This document shows positions 38,469-47,797 of a DNA stretch of 64,000 nucleotides, piece after piece. The notes below the pieces were generated by a model. It was given only the letters and a program-made list of their open reading frames with translations, did no database searches and was not told the DNA's origin. The translations under genes were made by a program, and so were the position numbers. The stretch's first letter is position 1; each line of letters begins with the position of its first letter. Origin of the DNA: Rhodovastum atsumiense (GTDB lineage Bacteria > Pseudomonadota > Alphaproteobacteria > Acetobacterales > Acetobacteraceae); assembly GCF_937425535.1 (NCBI RefSeq), contig NZ_OW485601.1, positions 2,897,501 through 2,961,500 on the forward strand, in the 5' to 3' direction.

Positions 38469-39773
38469 TTACTGGTAGCCCGCCTGCTGCATGGTCGCGG
38501 TGACCGATGCCTGTGCCCCTTTCAGGGCATCCTCGACACTGCTCTGGCCGGTCAGCGCGCCGGCCAGTGCCTGTCCGACGGTGGTGCCGATCGCCTGGAA
38601 TTCCGGGATCGCGACGTACTGGATGCCGACATAGGGCACGGGCTGGGCGCTCGGGTGGCGCAGGTCGGCGGTCTGGATCGCCTGGTTGACCAGGGTCGCG
38701 AAGCTGGCGGCCTTCACATACTCCGGATTGTCGTAGGTGGATTTGCGCGTGCCCGGCGGCACGCTGGCCCAGCCTTCGGATTTGCCGACCTGGGCGATGT
38801 AGTCTTTCGACGTCGCCCAGGCCAGGAACGACTTCGCCGTGTCCGGCTTCTTCGAGGTCTTCGGCACTGCGAGCGCCCAGGCCCAGAACCAGTGCGAGCC
38901 ATTCGGCACGCGCGCGACCGGCGCCTGGGCGAAGCCGACCCGGTCGGCGACCTGGCTGCCCTTCCTGTTGGTGACGAAGCCGGCGGCGACGGTGGCATCG
39001 ATCCAGATGGCGCAATGGCCGGTGGCGAACAGCGCCAGGTTTTCGTTGAACCCGTTGGAGCTGGCGCCCGGTGGGCCGTAGTCGCGCAACAGGTGAACAT
39101 AGAAGCCGGCCGCGTCCTGCCAGGGCTTCGTGTCCAGTTCCGCGTTCCATTTCTCGTCGAACCAGCGGCCGCCGAACGTGTTCACCAGCGTGCTGAAATA
39201 GGCGGTGTTCTCGCCCCAGCCCGGCTTGCCGCGCAGGCAGATGCCGTATTGCTGCTGGTCGCGTTTGGTCAGCGTGCGGGCGAACCCCTCGATGTCGTCG
39301 TAGCTCGGCTGCTGCGGCATCTGCAGCCCGGCCTGCTCGAACAGGTCCCGGCGGTACATGGTGAAGGAGCTCTCGGCGTAGAACGGCACCGCGACCAGCC
39401 GGCCATCGCCCGACAGCGCCTCCCGCACCGTCGGGAAGATGTCTTCGTAGTCGTAGCCTTTCGGGAAATCATCGAGCGGGGTGAGCCAGTTTTGCTTCGC
39501 CCAGATCGGCGCCTCGTAGGAGCCGATGGTCAGCACGTCGAACTGTCCGCCGCGCGTGGCGATGTCGGTGGTGGCGCGCTGGCGCAGCACGTTCTCTTCC
39601 AGCACCACCCAGTTGATCCGGTTGCCGGTGCGCTGCTCCCATTGCGGCGAGAGGCGCTGCATGATGATCATGTCGGCGTTGTTGACGGTCGCGACGGTGA
39701 TGGTCTCGGCGCAAACCTCCGTGCCGGACAGGATTCCGGCGACGGCGACGATGGCGGTGATCGTCCGACGCAT
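38469..39773 (-). CDS. Extracellular sugar/polyol-binding protein of ABC transporter
   Basis: 434 residues, family 1 solute-binding protein. A signal peptide (MRRTITAIVAVAGILSGTEVCA) precedes TITVATVNNADMIIMQRLSPQWEQRTG. It shares with SmoE/MtlE-type proteins the stretches GGQFDVLTIGSYEAPIWAKQNWLTPLDD and AVPFYAESSFTMYRRDLFEQAG. It delivers a polyol (mannitol/sorbitol class, inferred from the dehydrogenase) to the two permeases. First gene of the operon; 141 bp upstream separate it from the HNH gene, which runs in the same direction. Confidence 0.9.
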   Translation of the reverse strand: MRRTITAIVAVAGILSGTEVCAETITVATVNNADMIIMQRLSPQWEQRTGNRINWVVLEENVLRQRATTDIATRGGQFDVLTIGSYEAPIWAKQNWLTPLDDFPKGYDYEDIFPTVREALSGDGRLVAVPFYAESSFTMYRRDLFEQAGLQMPQQPSYDDIEGFARTLTKRDQQQYGICLRGKPGWGENTAYFSTLVNTFGGRWFDEKWNAELDTKPWQDAAGFYVHLLRDYGPPGASSNGFNENLALFATGHCAIWIDATVAAGFVTNRKGSQVADRVGFAQAPVARVPNGSHWFWAWALAVPKTSKKPDTAKSFLAWATSKDYIAQVGKSEGWASVPPGTRKSTYDNPEYVKAASFATLVNQAIQTADLRHPSAQPVPYVGIQYVAIPEFQAIGTTVGQALAGALTGQSSVEDALKGAQASVTATMQQAGYQ

Positions 39774-39914
39774 ATCCCCCCAGCTCCTTATTGCGGGCTG
39801 CCGCTCGGCTTGCCGGCAGCAGATCAGCGTCGCGGGGGGACGTCAAGCAACGGAGCGCCCCGGCAACGGCCGTGCTCCGTCCCGAGTGCGTGACGCGGCG
39901 CGCGAGCCGCCGGA

Positions 39915-40475
39915 TCAGTTTTCCAGCTCGCTGTCCCAGTACAGGTAGTCGCGCCAGCTCTCGTGCAGGTAGTTCGGCGGGAAGGCGCGCCCGTTCTCCT
40001 GCAGTTGCCAGGTGGAAGGTTGCTCCGGTGCCGCGCGCGGATACATCTGGCATTCCCGCGGCAGGCGGCTGCCCTTGCGCAGGTTGCACGGGCCGCAGGC
40101 GGTCACGACGTTCTCCCAGGTGGTGCGCCCGCCGCGGCTGCGCGGGATCACATGGTCGAAGGTCAGCTCCGGGGTCGGCTGCCGCTCGCCGCAATACTGG
40201 CAGGCGAAGGCGTCGCGCAGGAAGACATTGAAGCGGGTGAACGCCGGGCGGCGCGCCGCCGGGATGTAGTCCTTCAGGGCGATCACGCTCGGCAGGCGCA
40301 TCGACATGCTGGGCGAACGGACCTCGGCGTCGTACTCGCTCAGCACCGAAACGCGGTCGAGGAACACGGCCTTGACCGCGTCCTGCCATGACCAGACGGA
40401 CAGGGGAAAGTACGAGAGCGGACGGAAATCCGCATTCAGTACCAGCGCAGGAAAATGTTGTCCGCCGTCCGGCAA
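39915..40475 (-). CDS. HNH endonuclease family protein
   Basis: 186 residues with a complete zinc-supported HNH fold: CQYCGERQPTPELTFDHVIPRSRGGRTTWENVVTACGPCNLRKGSR (two CxxC pairs, catalytic DH and N/H). The N-terminal YPALVLNADFRPLSYFPLS-type segment is typical of a widespread stand-alone HNH group in alphaproteobacteria, not linked to restriction or introns. The start is TTG at 40475 with GGGG 8 bp upstream; no in-frame ATG exists at a suitable place. DNA target unknown. Confidence 0.88.
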   Translation of the reverse strand: MPDGGQHFPALVLNADFRPLSYFPLSVWSWQDAVKAVFLDRVSVLSEYDAEVRSPSMSMRLPSVIALKDYIPAARRPAFTRFNVFLRDAFACQYCGERQPTPELTFDHVIPRSRGGRTTWENVVTACGPCNLRKGSRLPRECQMYPRAAPEQPSTWQLQENGRAFPPNYLHESWRDYLYWDSELEN

Positions 40476-40666
40476 AACGCATCCCCGACCGGGCGATGCC
40501 CAATGTCTGGGGGAAGTTCACTTAACGATCCGCCAGATATTGTGCGTCGCCGAGAACCCGGGAGACTTATCGCACCGGGATGTGGCAGCCGCAAGGCGGA
40601 GTTGCCGGGTTTCACCGTTGCGTCACGCGCGAGCACCGATCCCACGCTACGAAGGCACAACGATAC

Positions 40667-40730
40667 TTGGGGCGTTGCCCCAAACCCCACCAGGGCTCCG
40701 CCCTGGACCTGCCAAGGGCTTCGCCCTTGG
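40667..40730. repeat. Three consecutive small hairpins (repeat element) after esterase gene
   Basis: Three perfect stems with 3-nt loops lie side by side: TTGGGGC-GTT-GCCCCAA (40667-40683), CCAGGGC-TCC-GCCCTGG (40690-40706) and CCAAGGGC-TTC-GCCCTTGG (40712-40730), starting 6 bp after the stop of the minus-strand esterase gene. The uniform design resembles dispersed extragenic palindromes seen in high-GC alphaproteobacteria; only one copy is in this window. It may terminate the esterase transcript or protect its 3' end. Confidence 0.75.
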
Positions 40731-40736
40731 AACCCT

Positions 40737-41381
40737 TTATTTTTCCGCGAAAGCACGCTGCAATGCCAGCGCACCCCGCGCCAGTCCCGCCTCGTCGATG
40801 CCATGCCCGAGTCGGGGACAGAACAGGCTTTCCACCGGGAACCCCGCCGCCAGCAATGCCGCCTCCGCTTCCCGCGAGCGCGAGGGTGGCACCACCTCGT
40901 CCACCTCCCCATGCACCAGCAGGACCGGCGGACGCGCCGGCGCCTCCCCCAACCGGTGCGGCGCCAGCAAGGCGCCGGAAAAGGCCAGGATGACCCTGGG
41001 CGGCACGGGGCGGCGCAGCCCGGTGTGCAGCGCGGTCATTGCCCCCTGGCTGAACCCCATCAAGGCATAGGCATCCGCCGGCAGCCCGAGCCGGGCCAGT
41101 TCCGCATCGATGAAAGCGCCCAGCAGCGGCGCCGCCGCATCCACGCCCGCTTCCAGTTGCGTCGGCGTGCGATCCCACAAGCCGAACCATTGCCGGCCCA
41201 TCGGCGCGCCATCGTAAGGGAACGGGGCATCGGGGGCGACGAAGGCGGCCTGCGGCATGGCTGTGGCCCACCAGGGCGCCAGATCGATCAAATCATGACC
41301 ATCCGCGCCCACGCCATGGCACAGCACCACCAGTTGCGCGGCGCGGCCCTCCTTCGGTCCCCAGCGCGGCCCGTCCAGCAT
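40737..41381 (-). CDS. Alpha/beta hydrolase, phospholipase/carboxylesterase family
   Basis: 214 residues of the small serine esterase group (PF02230-type). The catalytic triad is visible: Ser in GFSQGAM, Asp in GEVDEVVP and His in LGHGIDE; an oxyanion HG appears in VVLCHGVGADGHDL. The ATG at 41381 is preceded by AGGAGG; longer in-frame versions run into the divergent gluQ gene. Substrate is a short-chain ester or lysophospholipid; not predictable further. Confidence 0.9.
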   Translation of the reverse strand: MLDGPRWGPKEGRAAQLVVLCHGVGADGHDLIDLAPWWATAMPQAAFVAPDAPFPYDGAPMGRQWFGLWDRTPTQLEAGVDAAAPLLGAFIDAELARLGLPADAYALMGFSQGAMTALHTGLRRPVPPRVILAFSGALLAPHRLGEAPARPPVLLVHGEVDEVVPPSRSREAEAALLAAGFPVESLFCPRLGHGIDEAGLARGALALQRAFAEK

Positions 41382-41427
41382 CGTCGCGTGCTCCTCCTGC
41401 GGCGTCACAGCCTGTATAGCGCCCGGC

Positions 41428-42282
41428 ATGGAGGTCATCACCCGCTTCGCGCCCAGCCCGACCGGGCATCTGCATCTCGGCCACGCCTTCTCGGCGCTCA
41501 CCGCCTGGCACCGGGCCCGGCAGGCGGGGGGACGCTTCCTGCTGCGGCTGGAGGATATCGACCCCACCCGCTGCCGCCCGGACTTCGCCACGGCGATCCT
41601 GGAGGACCTGGCCTGGCTCGGGCTGGACTGGGACGGCGAGGTGCGGGTGCAGTCCGCGCACCTGCCGGAGTACCGCGCCGTGCTGGACGGCCTTGCCACG
41701 CGCGGGCTGGTCTATCCCTGCTTCTGCACCCGCGCCGACATCGCCCGCGAGGTCGCCGGCTCCGCCGCCGCGCCGCATGCCCCGGACGGGGCGCCGCTCT
41801 ATCCCGGCACCTGCCGCCGGCTATCGGCCGACGAACGGGCCACCCGGATCGCCGCCGGCCAGCCCTTCGCGCTACGGCTCGACATGGCGCGCGCCCTGGC
41901 CGCCGTGCCGGGGGAGCTGACCGTCTTCGAGGAAGCAGAAGGCGAGCGGCGCTGCGATCCCGCCCGCTTCGGCGACGCGGTGCTGGCGCGCAAGGACGCG
42001 CCGGCCAGCTACCATCTGTGCGTGACCCATGACGACGCGCTGCAGGGGGTCACCCTGGTCACGCGTGGCGAGGATCTCCGGCTGGCCACCGACCTGCACC
42101 GGCTGCTGCAGGCGCTGATGGGCTGGCCCGTGCCGTGCTACGCCCACCACCACTTGCTGACCGATGCGGCGGGCCGGCGCCTGGCCAAGCGCGACCGCGC
42201 GGCGACGCTGCGCGAGCTGCGGGCGGACGGAGTTTCGCCGGCGCAGGTCCGCGCCCGCGCCGGCTTCCCCGATCAGATGTGA
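41428..42282 (+). CDS. gluQ: Glutamyl-Q tRNA(Asp) synthetase
   Basis: 284 residues, a truncated glutamyl-tRNA synthetase lacking the anticodon-binding domain, which attaches glutamate to queuosine-34 of tRNA(Asp). The HIGH-type motif is HLHLGHA (14-20), the KMSKS-type motif RLAKRD, and the zinc site C98-x-C100 with Tyr125-x3-Cys129 matches the E. coli enzyme. The last 10 bp overlap the 3' end of the convergent SDR gene. Confidence 0.95.
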   Translation: MEVITRFAPSPTGHLHLGHAFSALTAWHRARQAGGRFLLRLEDIDPTRCRPDFATAILEDLAWLGLDWDGEVRVQSAHLPEYRAVLDGLATRGLVYPCFCTRADIAREVAGSAAAPHAPDGAPLYPGTCRRLSADERATRIAAGQPFALRLDMARALAAVPGELTVFEEAEGERRCDPARFGDAVLARKDAPASYHLCVTHDDALQGVTLVTRGEDLRLATDLHRLLQALMGWPVPCYAHHHLLTDAAGRRLAKRDRAATLRELRADGVSPAQVRARAGFPDQM

Positions 42283-43001
42283 CGCGCGCCGCCGTCGCAG
42301 TCGAGGATCGTGCCGGTGATGAAACCGTTGCTGGCGACCAGCAGGATCGCCTCGGCCAGGTCGGTGACCGTGCCCACCCGGCGGGCCGGCAGGCGCTCGG
42401 CGGCGCTGCGCATCAGCGTGTCGCGCTTCTCCGGCGACAGCTTGTCCCAATAGGGCGTGTCGACCAGCCCCGGGCTGACCGCGTTCACCCGCAGCGGCGC
42501 CAGCTCCAGCGCGAGCGGCCCCACCATGGCATGCAGGGCACCATTGGTGGCGGCCAGGCCCGAGAGCCCCTGCATGGCCCGCCGCCCGGCTGCCCCGGTG
42601 ACGAAGGTGGCGGAATGCCGCACCCGGCCCACCGCAAGCCGCAGGCAGCGCACATGCACCCAGAATTTCTGCTCGAAGGCGGCGCGGAAGCGCTCCTCGG
42701 TCAGGCTCGCGAACATGCCGTCCGCCGCCCCGCCGCTGGCCGCGATCACCAGGTGGTCGAAGCGGCCGATCCGTTCGAAGCAGGCACCGAGCGCCGCCTC
42801 GTCCGTGGCATCGACCACATGGCCGCTGGCCGCCCGGCCGAGCGGCTGCAACGCCGCCGCCAGCTTGTCGCCGTCGCGCGCCAGCGCATCCACCCTGGCG
42901 CCGGCCCGCACGAACGCGCCCGCCACGGCCAGCCCGATGCCCGAGCTGCCACCTACTACCACCGCATGCGCATCGCGCAGGCTTTCGAACGCCATCGACA
43001 T
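42273..43001 (-). CDS. Short-chain dehydrogenase/reductase family protein lacking canonical catalytic residues
   Basis: 242 residues of the SDR fold, with a good dinucleotide site (AVVVGGSSGIGLAVAGAFVRAGARV) and the RVNAVSPGLVDTP segment. At the YxxxK position it reads LAATNGAL, so Tyr is Leu and Lys is Asn, and the catalytic Ser region reads VTGAAG. It is either a nucleotide-binding non-enzyme or uses another mechanism. It belongs to a recognisable minor SDR group with the same substitutions. The start is ATG 43001; a second ATG two codons later is possible. Confidence 0.85.
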   Translation of the reverse strand: MSMAFESLRDAHAVVVGGSSGIGLAVAGAFVRAGARVDALARDGDKLAAALQPLGRAASGHVVDATDEAALGACFERIGRFDHLVIAASGGAADGMFASLTEERFRAAFEQKFWVHVRCLRLAVGRVRHSATFVTGAAGRRAMQGLSGLAATNGALHAMVGPLALELAPLRVNAVSPGLVDTPYWDKLSPEKRDTLMRSAAERLPARRVGTVTDLAEAILLVASNGFITGTILDCDGGARHI

Positions 43002-43125
43002 GAATCCCGGTTACGAGTCCAACTTTATTCTATACCGTCCCCGCCGGAGGGCGCACCCGGCCCCGGATCGGAACGGTATCGATCCCATGCAGCCCAGCGT
43101 GGCTTTGATCGGGGACTGCGAGGCC

Positions 43126-43797
43126 TCAGACCAGGGATGGCGCCGGGTCCAGCAGATGCGGTCCGTCGTTGCGCACGTTGTTGACCAGCGTGGCCACCGG
43201 CCAGACCCGGAACGCGGCCTCCGAGGGGCGCAGCAGGGCGGCGTGATCGCCCGCCTGCTCGCCAAGCCAGACCGGCCAGTCCGGTGGCTCCAGCACCACC
43301 GGCATGCGCTCGTGCAACGGGCGCAGGGTTTCGTTCGCCGCCGTGGTCAGCACGGTGAAGGTCCGCAGCACCTCGCCGTCCTGCCCGCGCCAGCCCTCCC
43401 AAAGTCCGGCCAGCGCCATCGGCTGGCCATCCTCCCGCGCCACCGCGTGGGGAATTTTCGCGCGCCCGGCGGCCTGCCATTCGTAGAAGGCGTCGATCGG
43501 CACCAGGCAGCGGCGGCGGACGAAGGCGTCGCGGAACATCGGCGTGGTGGCGGCGGTCTCGCTGCGCGCATTGATCGGCTGACGGGTCGCCTTGGGGTCG
43601 CGCACCCAGTTCGGCACCAGGCCCCAGCGCAGCAGGTCGAGGTGCCGCGCCCCGCTCTGCGGATGCAGCCGCACCACCGGCGCGAGCCGGGTCGGCGCCA
43701 CGTTCCAACTCGGTGCGAACTCCGGCGGGGGATTCACCGTGCCGAAGATCTGCCGTATCTCTTCCGGCGACCGGAAGGCCGCGTAGCGCCCGCACAT
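43126..43797 (-). CDS. SRAP-family DNA-protein crosslink protein (HMCES/YedK-like)
   Basis: 223 residues. Cys2 becomes the N-terminal catalytic residue after Met removal (MCGRYAAF) and forms a thiazolidine link with abasic sites in single-stranded DNA. Other active-site parts are seen: INARSET, FYEWQ with the catalytic Glu, and LHERMPVVL with the active His. The ATG at 43797 is fixed by this requirement. Stand-alone gene, same direction as the SDR, 124 bp away. Confidence 0.93.
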   Translation of the reverse strand: MCGRYAAFRSPEEIRQIFGTVNPPPEFAPSWNVAPTRLAPVVRLHPQSGARHLDLLRWGLVPNWVRDPKATRQPINARSETAATTPMFRDAFVRRRCLVPIDAFYEWQAAGRAKIPHAVAREDGQPMALAGLWEGWRGQDGEVLRTFTVLTTAANETLRPLHERMPVVLEPPDWPVWLGEQAGDHAALLRPSEAAFRVWPVATLVNNVRNDGPHLLDPAPSLV

Positions 43798-43882
43798 CCC
43801 AGGATCATCGGGACGCGTGGCCCGGCTTTCAACCCGCGGCCGCCATGATAGGGTCGGCGCGCCCGTGCCCGGGGGAGGGATC

Positions 43883-44974
43883 ATGCGCCTGACCACGTTC
43901 CTGTTCGGCCTGCTGACCCTGCTGCTGCCGCTGGCCGCGCCGGCGCAGGAGCGCGTCGTCAATGTCTACAACTGGACCGACTACATCGATCCGTACGCGA
44001 TCGACCGATTCCAGCGCGAGACCGGGATCAAGGTCCGCTACGACGTCTACGACAGCCTGGAAACGCTGGAGGGCAAGCTGCTGGCCGGCCGCTCCGGCTA
44101 CGACGTGGTGGTGCCGACCAGCGAGCCGACCTTCTCGCGGCTGATCCGCTCCGGGGCGCTGCTGCCGCTCGACCGGGCGAAGCTGCCGCATGCCGCCGGG
44201 CTCGACCCGGCGCTGATGAAGCAGGTGGAGACCTCCGATCCCGGCAACCGCTTCGGCGTCATCTATCTCTGGGGCACCGCCGGGTTCGGCTTCAACCCGG
44301 CGCGGGTGAAGGCACTGGCGCCGGACGCCCCGCTCGATTCCTGGGACCTGCTGTTCCGCCCCGAGCACGCGTCGCGGCTGGCCCGCTGCGGCATCACCCT
44401 GCTCGATTCGGCGATCGATGTGGTGCCGTCGGTGCTGCATTATCTCGGCCGCAGCCCCGACAGCACCGATCCCGCCGACCTTGCCGCGGTTGAAAAGACG
44501 CTGCTGGGCATCCGCCCCTATGTCCGTGCCTTCGTCGGCGGCGGCACCGTCGAGCAGCTCGCCAGCGGTGAGACCTGCCTCGCGCTGAGCTATTCCGGCG
44601 ACATCATCCAGGCCGGGGCGCGGGCCAGGGAGGCCGGGCGCGGCGTGGAGGTGCGCTATGTGGCGCCGCGCGAGGGGGCGCAGCTCACCTTTGACATGCT
44701 GGCGATCCCGCGCGACGCGCCGCACCCGCAGGAGGCGCTGGCCTTCATCGACTTCCTGCTGCGGCCGGAGGTGATGGCCGGCATCACCAACCAGGTGCGC
44801 TATCCCAACGCCGTGCCGGCCAGTCTGCCCATGGTCGCCCCCGAAATCCGCGACGACCCCGGCATCTATCCGCCCGCCGAGCTGCGGGCGCACTTCTTCA
44901 CCCTTGGTCCGGTGCCGCCGGAGGCCGCCCGCGCGCGCAGCCGCATGTGGGCCCGGGTGAAGGCGGGGCGCTGA
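43883..44974 (+). CDS. Polyamine (spermidine/putrescine) ABC transporter binding protein
   Basis: 363 residues. A signal peptide (MRLTTFLFGLLTLLLPLAAPAQA-like, cleaved near AQE) precedes VVNVYNWTDYIDPYAIDRFQRETGIKVRYDVYDS, the PotD/PotF hallmark. The conserved substrate-binding carboxylates and the FDMLAIPRDAPHPQEALAFIDFLLRPEV end match PotF/SpuD proteins. GGGAGGG lies 4-10 bp before the ATG. It is directly followed by the ATPase gene with no gap. Confidence 0.93.
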   Translation: MRLTTFLFGLLTLLLPLAAPAQERVVNVYNWTDYIDPYAIDRFQRETGIKVRYDVYDSLETLEGKLLAGRSGYDVVVPTSEPTFSRLIRSGALLPLDRAKLPHAAGLDPALMKQVETSDPGNRFGVIYLWGTAGFGFNPARVKALAPDAPLDSWDLLFRPEHASRLARCGITLLDSAIDVVPSVLHYLGRSPDSTDPADLAAVEKTLLGIRPYVRAFVGGGTVEQLASGETCLALSYSGDIIQAGARAREAGRGVEVRYVAPREGAQLTFDMLAIPRDAPHPQEALAFIDFLLRPEVMAGITNQVRYPNAVPASLPMVAPEIRDDPGIYPPAELRAHFFTLGPVPPEAARARSRMWARVKAGR

Positions 44975-46051
<1,077 letters not shown>

Positions 46052-46076
46052 CGCGGCCGCGGCCCGGCCCCCTGGA

Positions 46077-46856
46077 TCATCGGAAATGCGGCATCTGGAT
46101 ATCCGGGATCGACAGGCCCGACAGGCCCGGCAGGTCCGGCAGGTCCGGCAAGGGCGACACGCCGATCAGCCAGGGATGCAAGGCCAGGAACGCCAGGTAG
46201 ATCAGTCCCGCCACGCCCAGGCGCCGGACGCTGAACCGGTGCAGCGAGGGTTGCCACCGTCCGGACAGCAGTGCGGCGAAGGGCACCAGGGAAGTGCGGC
46301 CGGCCAGCCACAGCCAGGTCCGGCGTCCCAGTTGCCGCTGCTTGCGGGCATCCGTGACCGGCATGCCGATCAGGCTGAAGAAGGCGAAGGAGCCGAACAG
46401 GATCACATGCGCCAGGTCGCCGTTCGGCACGATGTGCCCGCCGGACCAGAACAGCGTGGCCAGCAGCAGCGGATGCCGCGTGATCCCGGCGATGCCCGGG
46501 CGGTCGGCCTCGAAGCGCTCCACCGCCCAGCCGCCGAAGGACAGCGGGTTGGGGGCGCCGAAGCCGAAGGCCAGCAGCAGGCAGGCCAGCGGCATCAGCA
46601 CGTTGGGCACCCAGAGTTGCCAGGGCTCGAACGGCCAGAGCTGGATGTGGGGCGCCCGGCCGGTGGCGACGATCAGCCAGCCCAGCAGCACCAGCGACAC
46701 CGCCGAATAGACCAGCAGGTAGCCTTCTTCGCCCAGGGCGTCGGTCAGCCGGTCCCGCAGGAAGGGCCGGGCCGGCAGGACATGGGCGAGCATGAACAGG
46801 ATGATGGCCGCGGCGAGCTCGTTCCAGGCGGTGAACTCCGGCCCGAACCAGGTCAT
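46077..46856 (-). CDS. nnrU: NnrU-family membrane protein
   Basis: 259 residues, about six membrane helices, NnrU/isoprenylcysteine-methyltransferase-like fold with GITRHPLLLATLFWSGGHIVPNGDLAHVILF and GMPVTDARKQRQLG. NnrU was named from denitrification clusters, but stand-alone copies are common and poorly understood. It lies on the opposite strand between the ATPase and permease genes of the polyamine transporter. The last ~25 residues are a repeat LPDLPDLPGLSGLS coded by 9-bp tandem repeats. ATG 46856 is chosen over a GTG one codon earlier. Confidence 0.85.
   Translation of the reverse strand: MTWFGPEFTAWNELAAAIILFMLAHVLPARPFLRDRLTDALGEEGYLLVYSAVSLVLLGWLIVATGRAPHIQLWPFEPWQLWVPNVLMPLACLLLAFGFGAPNPLSFGGWAVERFEADRPGIAGITRHPLLLATLFWSGGHIVPNGDLAHVILFGSFAFFSLIGMPVTDARKQRQLGRRTWLWLAGRTSLVPFAALLSGRWQPSLHRFSVRRLGVAGLIYLAFLALHPWLIGVSPLPDLPDLPGLSGLSIPDIQMPHFR
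46112..46148. repeat. 9-bp tandem repeat in nnrU 3' end
   Basis: Four near-perfect copies of CAGGCCCGR/CAGGTCCGG lie head to tail (46112-46148). They encode the Pro-Asp-Leu/Pro-Gly-Leu tripeptide repeat of NnrU; copy number could vary between strains without shifting the frame. Confidence 0.7.
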
Positions 46857-46981
46857 CACTGTACACGCCGCCGGATCGGGGCCGGGGCGGGCGGGAGCCA
46901 GTCTGTCATAATGATCTCCGGTTGCGCGTTTCCCCTGCCAGCTTGACGCATCGCTTGCATTTGCGCAGGACCCTGGGACGC

Positions 46982-47797
46982 ATGCGTGCGCTGATCCTTC
47001 TCCCGGTCTGGGGCTGGCTGCTGGCTTTCGTCGCCATGCCCGGCCTGATGCTAGCCGTCATCGCGCTCGCGCAGAGCAGCGATGGCATCCCCCCCTTCGT
47101 GCCCGGAGTGAACGGTGGCAATTTCGCCACGCTGCTGACCGACCCGTATTACCGGGATGCCTTCCTCGCCAGCCTGCGTGTGTCCGCGCTCTCGGCCGGG
47201 CTGTGTCTGCTGATCGGCTATCCGATGGCCCTGGCGATCGCCCGCAGCGCGCCGAAGCGCCGGCCCTTGCTGCTGTTGCTGGTCATGCTGCCGTTCTGGA
47301 CCGGCTTCCTGCTGCGCATCGCCGCCTGGATCGGCCTGCTGCGCGACGATGGCTGGATCAACGCGGCATTGCTGGCCCTCGGCCTGATCGACACCCCGCT
47401 GCCCCTGCTGCACACCGATTTCGCGATGCAGATCGGCCTGGTCTACGCCTACCTGCCCTTCATGGTGTTGCCGCTGGAGGCCCGCCTCGCCCGCACCGAC
47501 CCGTTGCTGGAGCAGGCCGCCGCCGATCTCGGCGCGGGCCCGCTGCGCGTGTTCCTGACCGTCACCCTGCCGCTGTCCCTGCCCGGAGTCGTCGCCGGGC
47601 TGGTGCTGGTGTTCGTGCCGGTCGCCGGCGAATACGTCATCCCGGAGATGCTGGGCAGCCCCGGCTCCCAGACCATGGGGCGCGTCATCTGGCAGGAATT
47701 CTTCGACAATCACGACTGGCCGCTGGCCTCGGCGCTGTCGCTGGCGCTGCTGGCGGTGCTGCTGGTTCCCGCCATCGCGGTGCGGCGGGCGCGATGA
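46982..47797 (+). CDS. Polyamine ABC transporter permease (PotB/PotH-like)
   Basis: 271 residues, six membrane helices, with the polyamine-permease blocks MLPFWTGFLLRIAAWIGLLRDDGWIN and the EAA loop LLEQAAADLGAGPLRVFLTVTLPLSLPGVVAG, followed by VPVAGEYVIPEMLG. The ATG at 46982 is chosen; a TTG 20 codons earlier would add a basic stretch. The end overlaps the next permease by 4 bp. Confidence 0.93.
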   Translation: MRALILLPVWGWLLAFVAMPGLMLAVIALAQSSDGIPPFVPGVNGGNFATLLTDPYYRDAFLASLRVSALSAGLCLLIGYPMALAIARSAPKRRPLLLLLVMLPFWTGFLLRIAAWIGLLRDDGWINAALLALGLIDTPLPLLHTDFAMQIGLVYAYLPFMVLPLEARLARTDPLLEQAAADLGAGPLRVFLTVTLPLSLPGVVAGLVLVFVPVAGEYVIPEMLGSPGSQTMGRVIWQEFFDNHDWPLASALSLALLAVLLVPAIAVRRAR

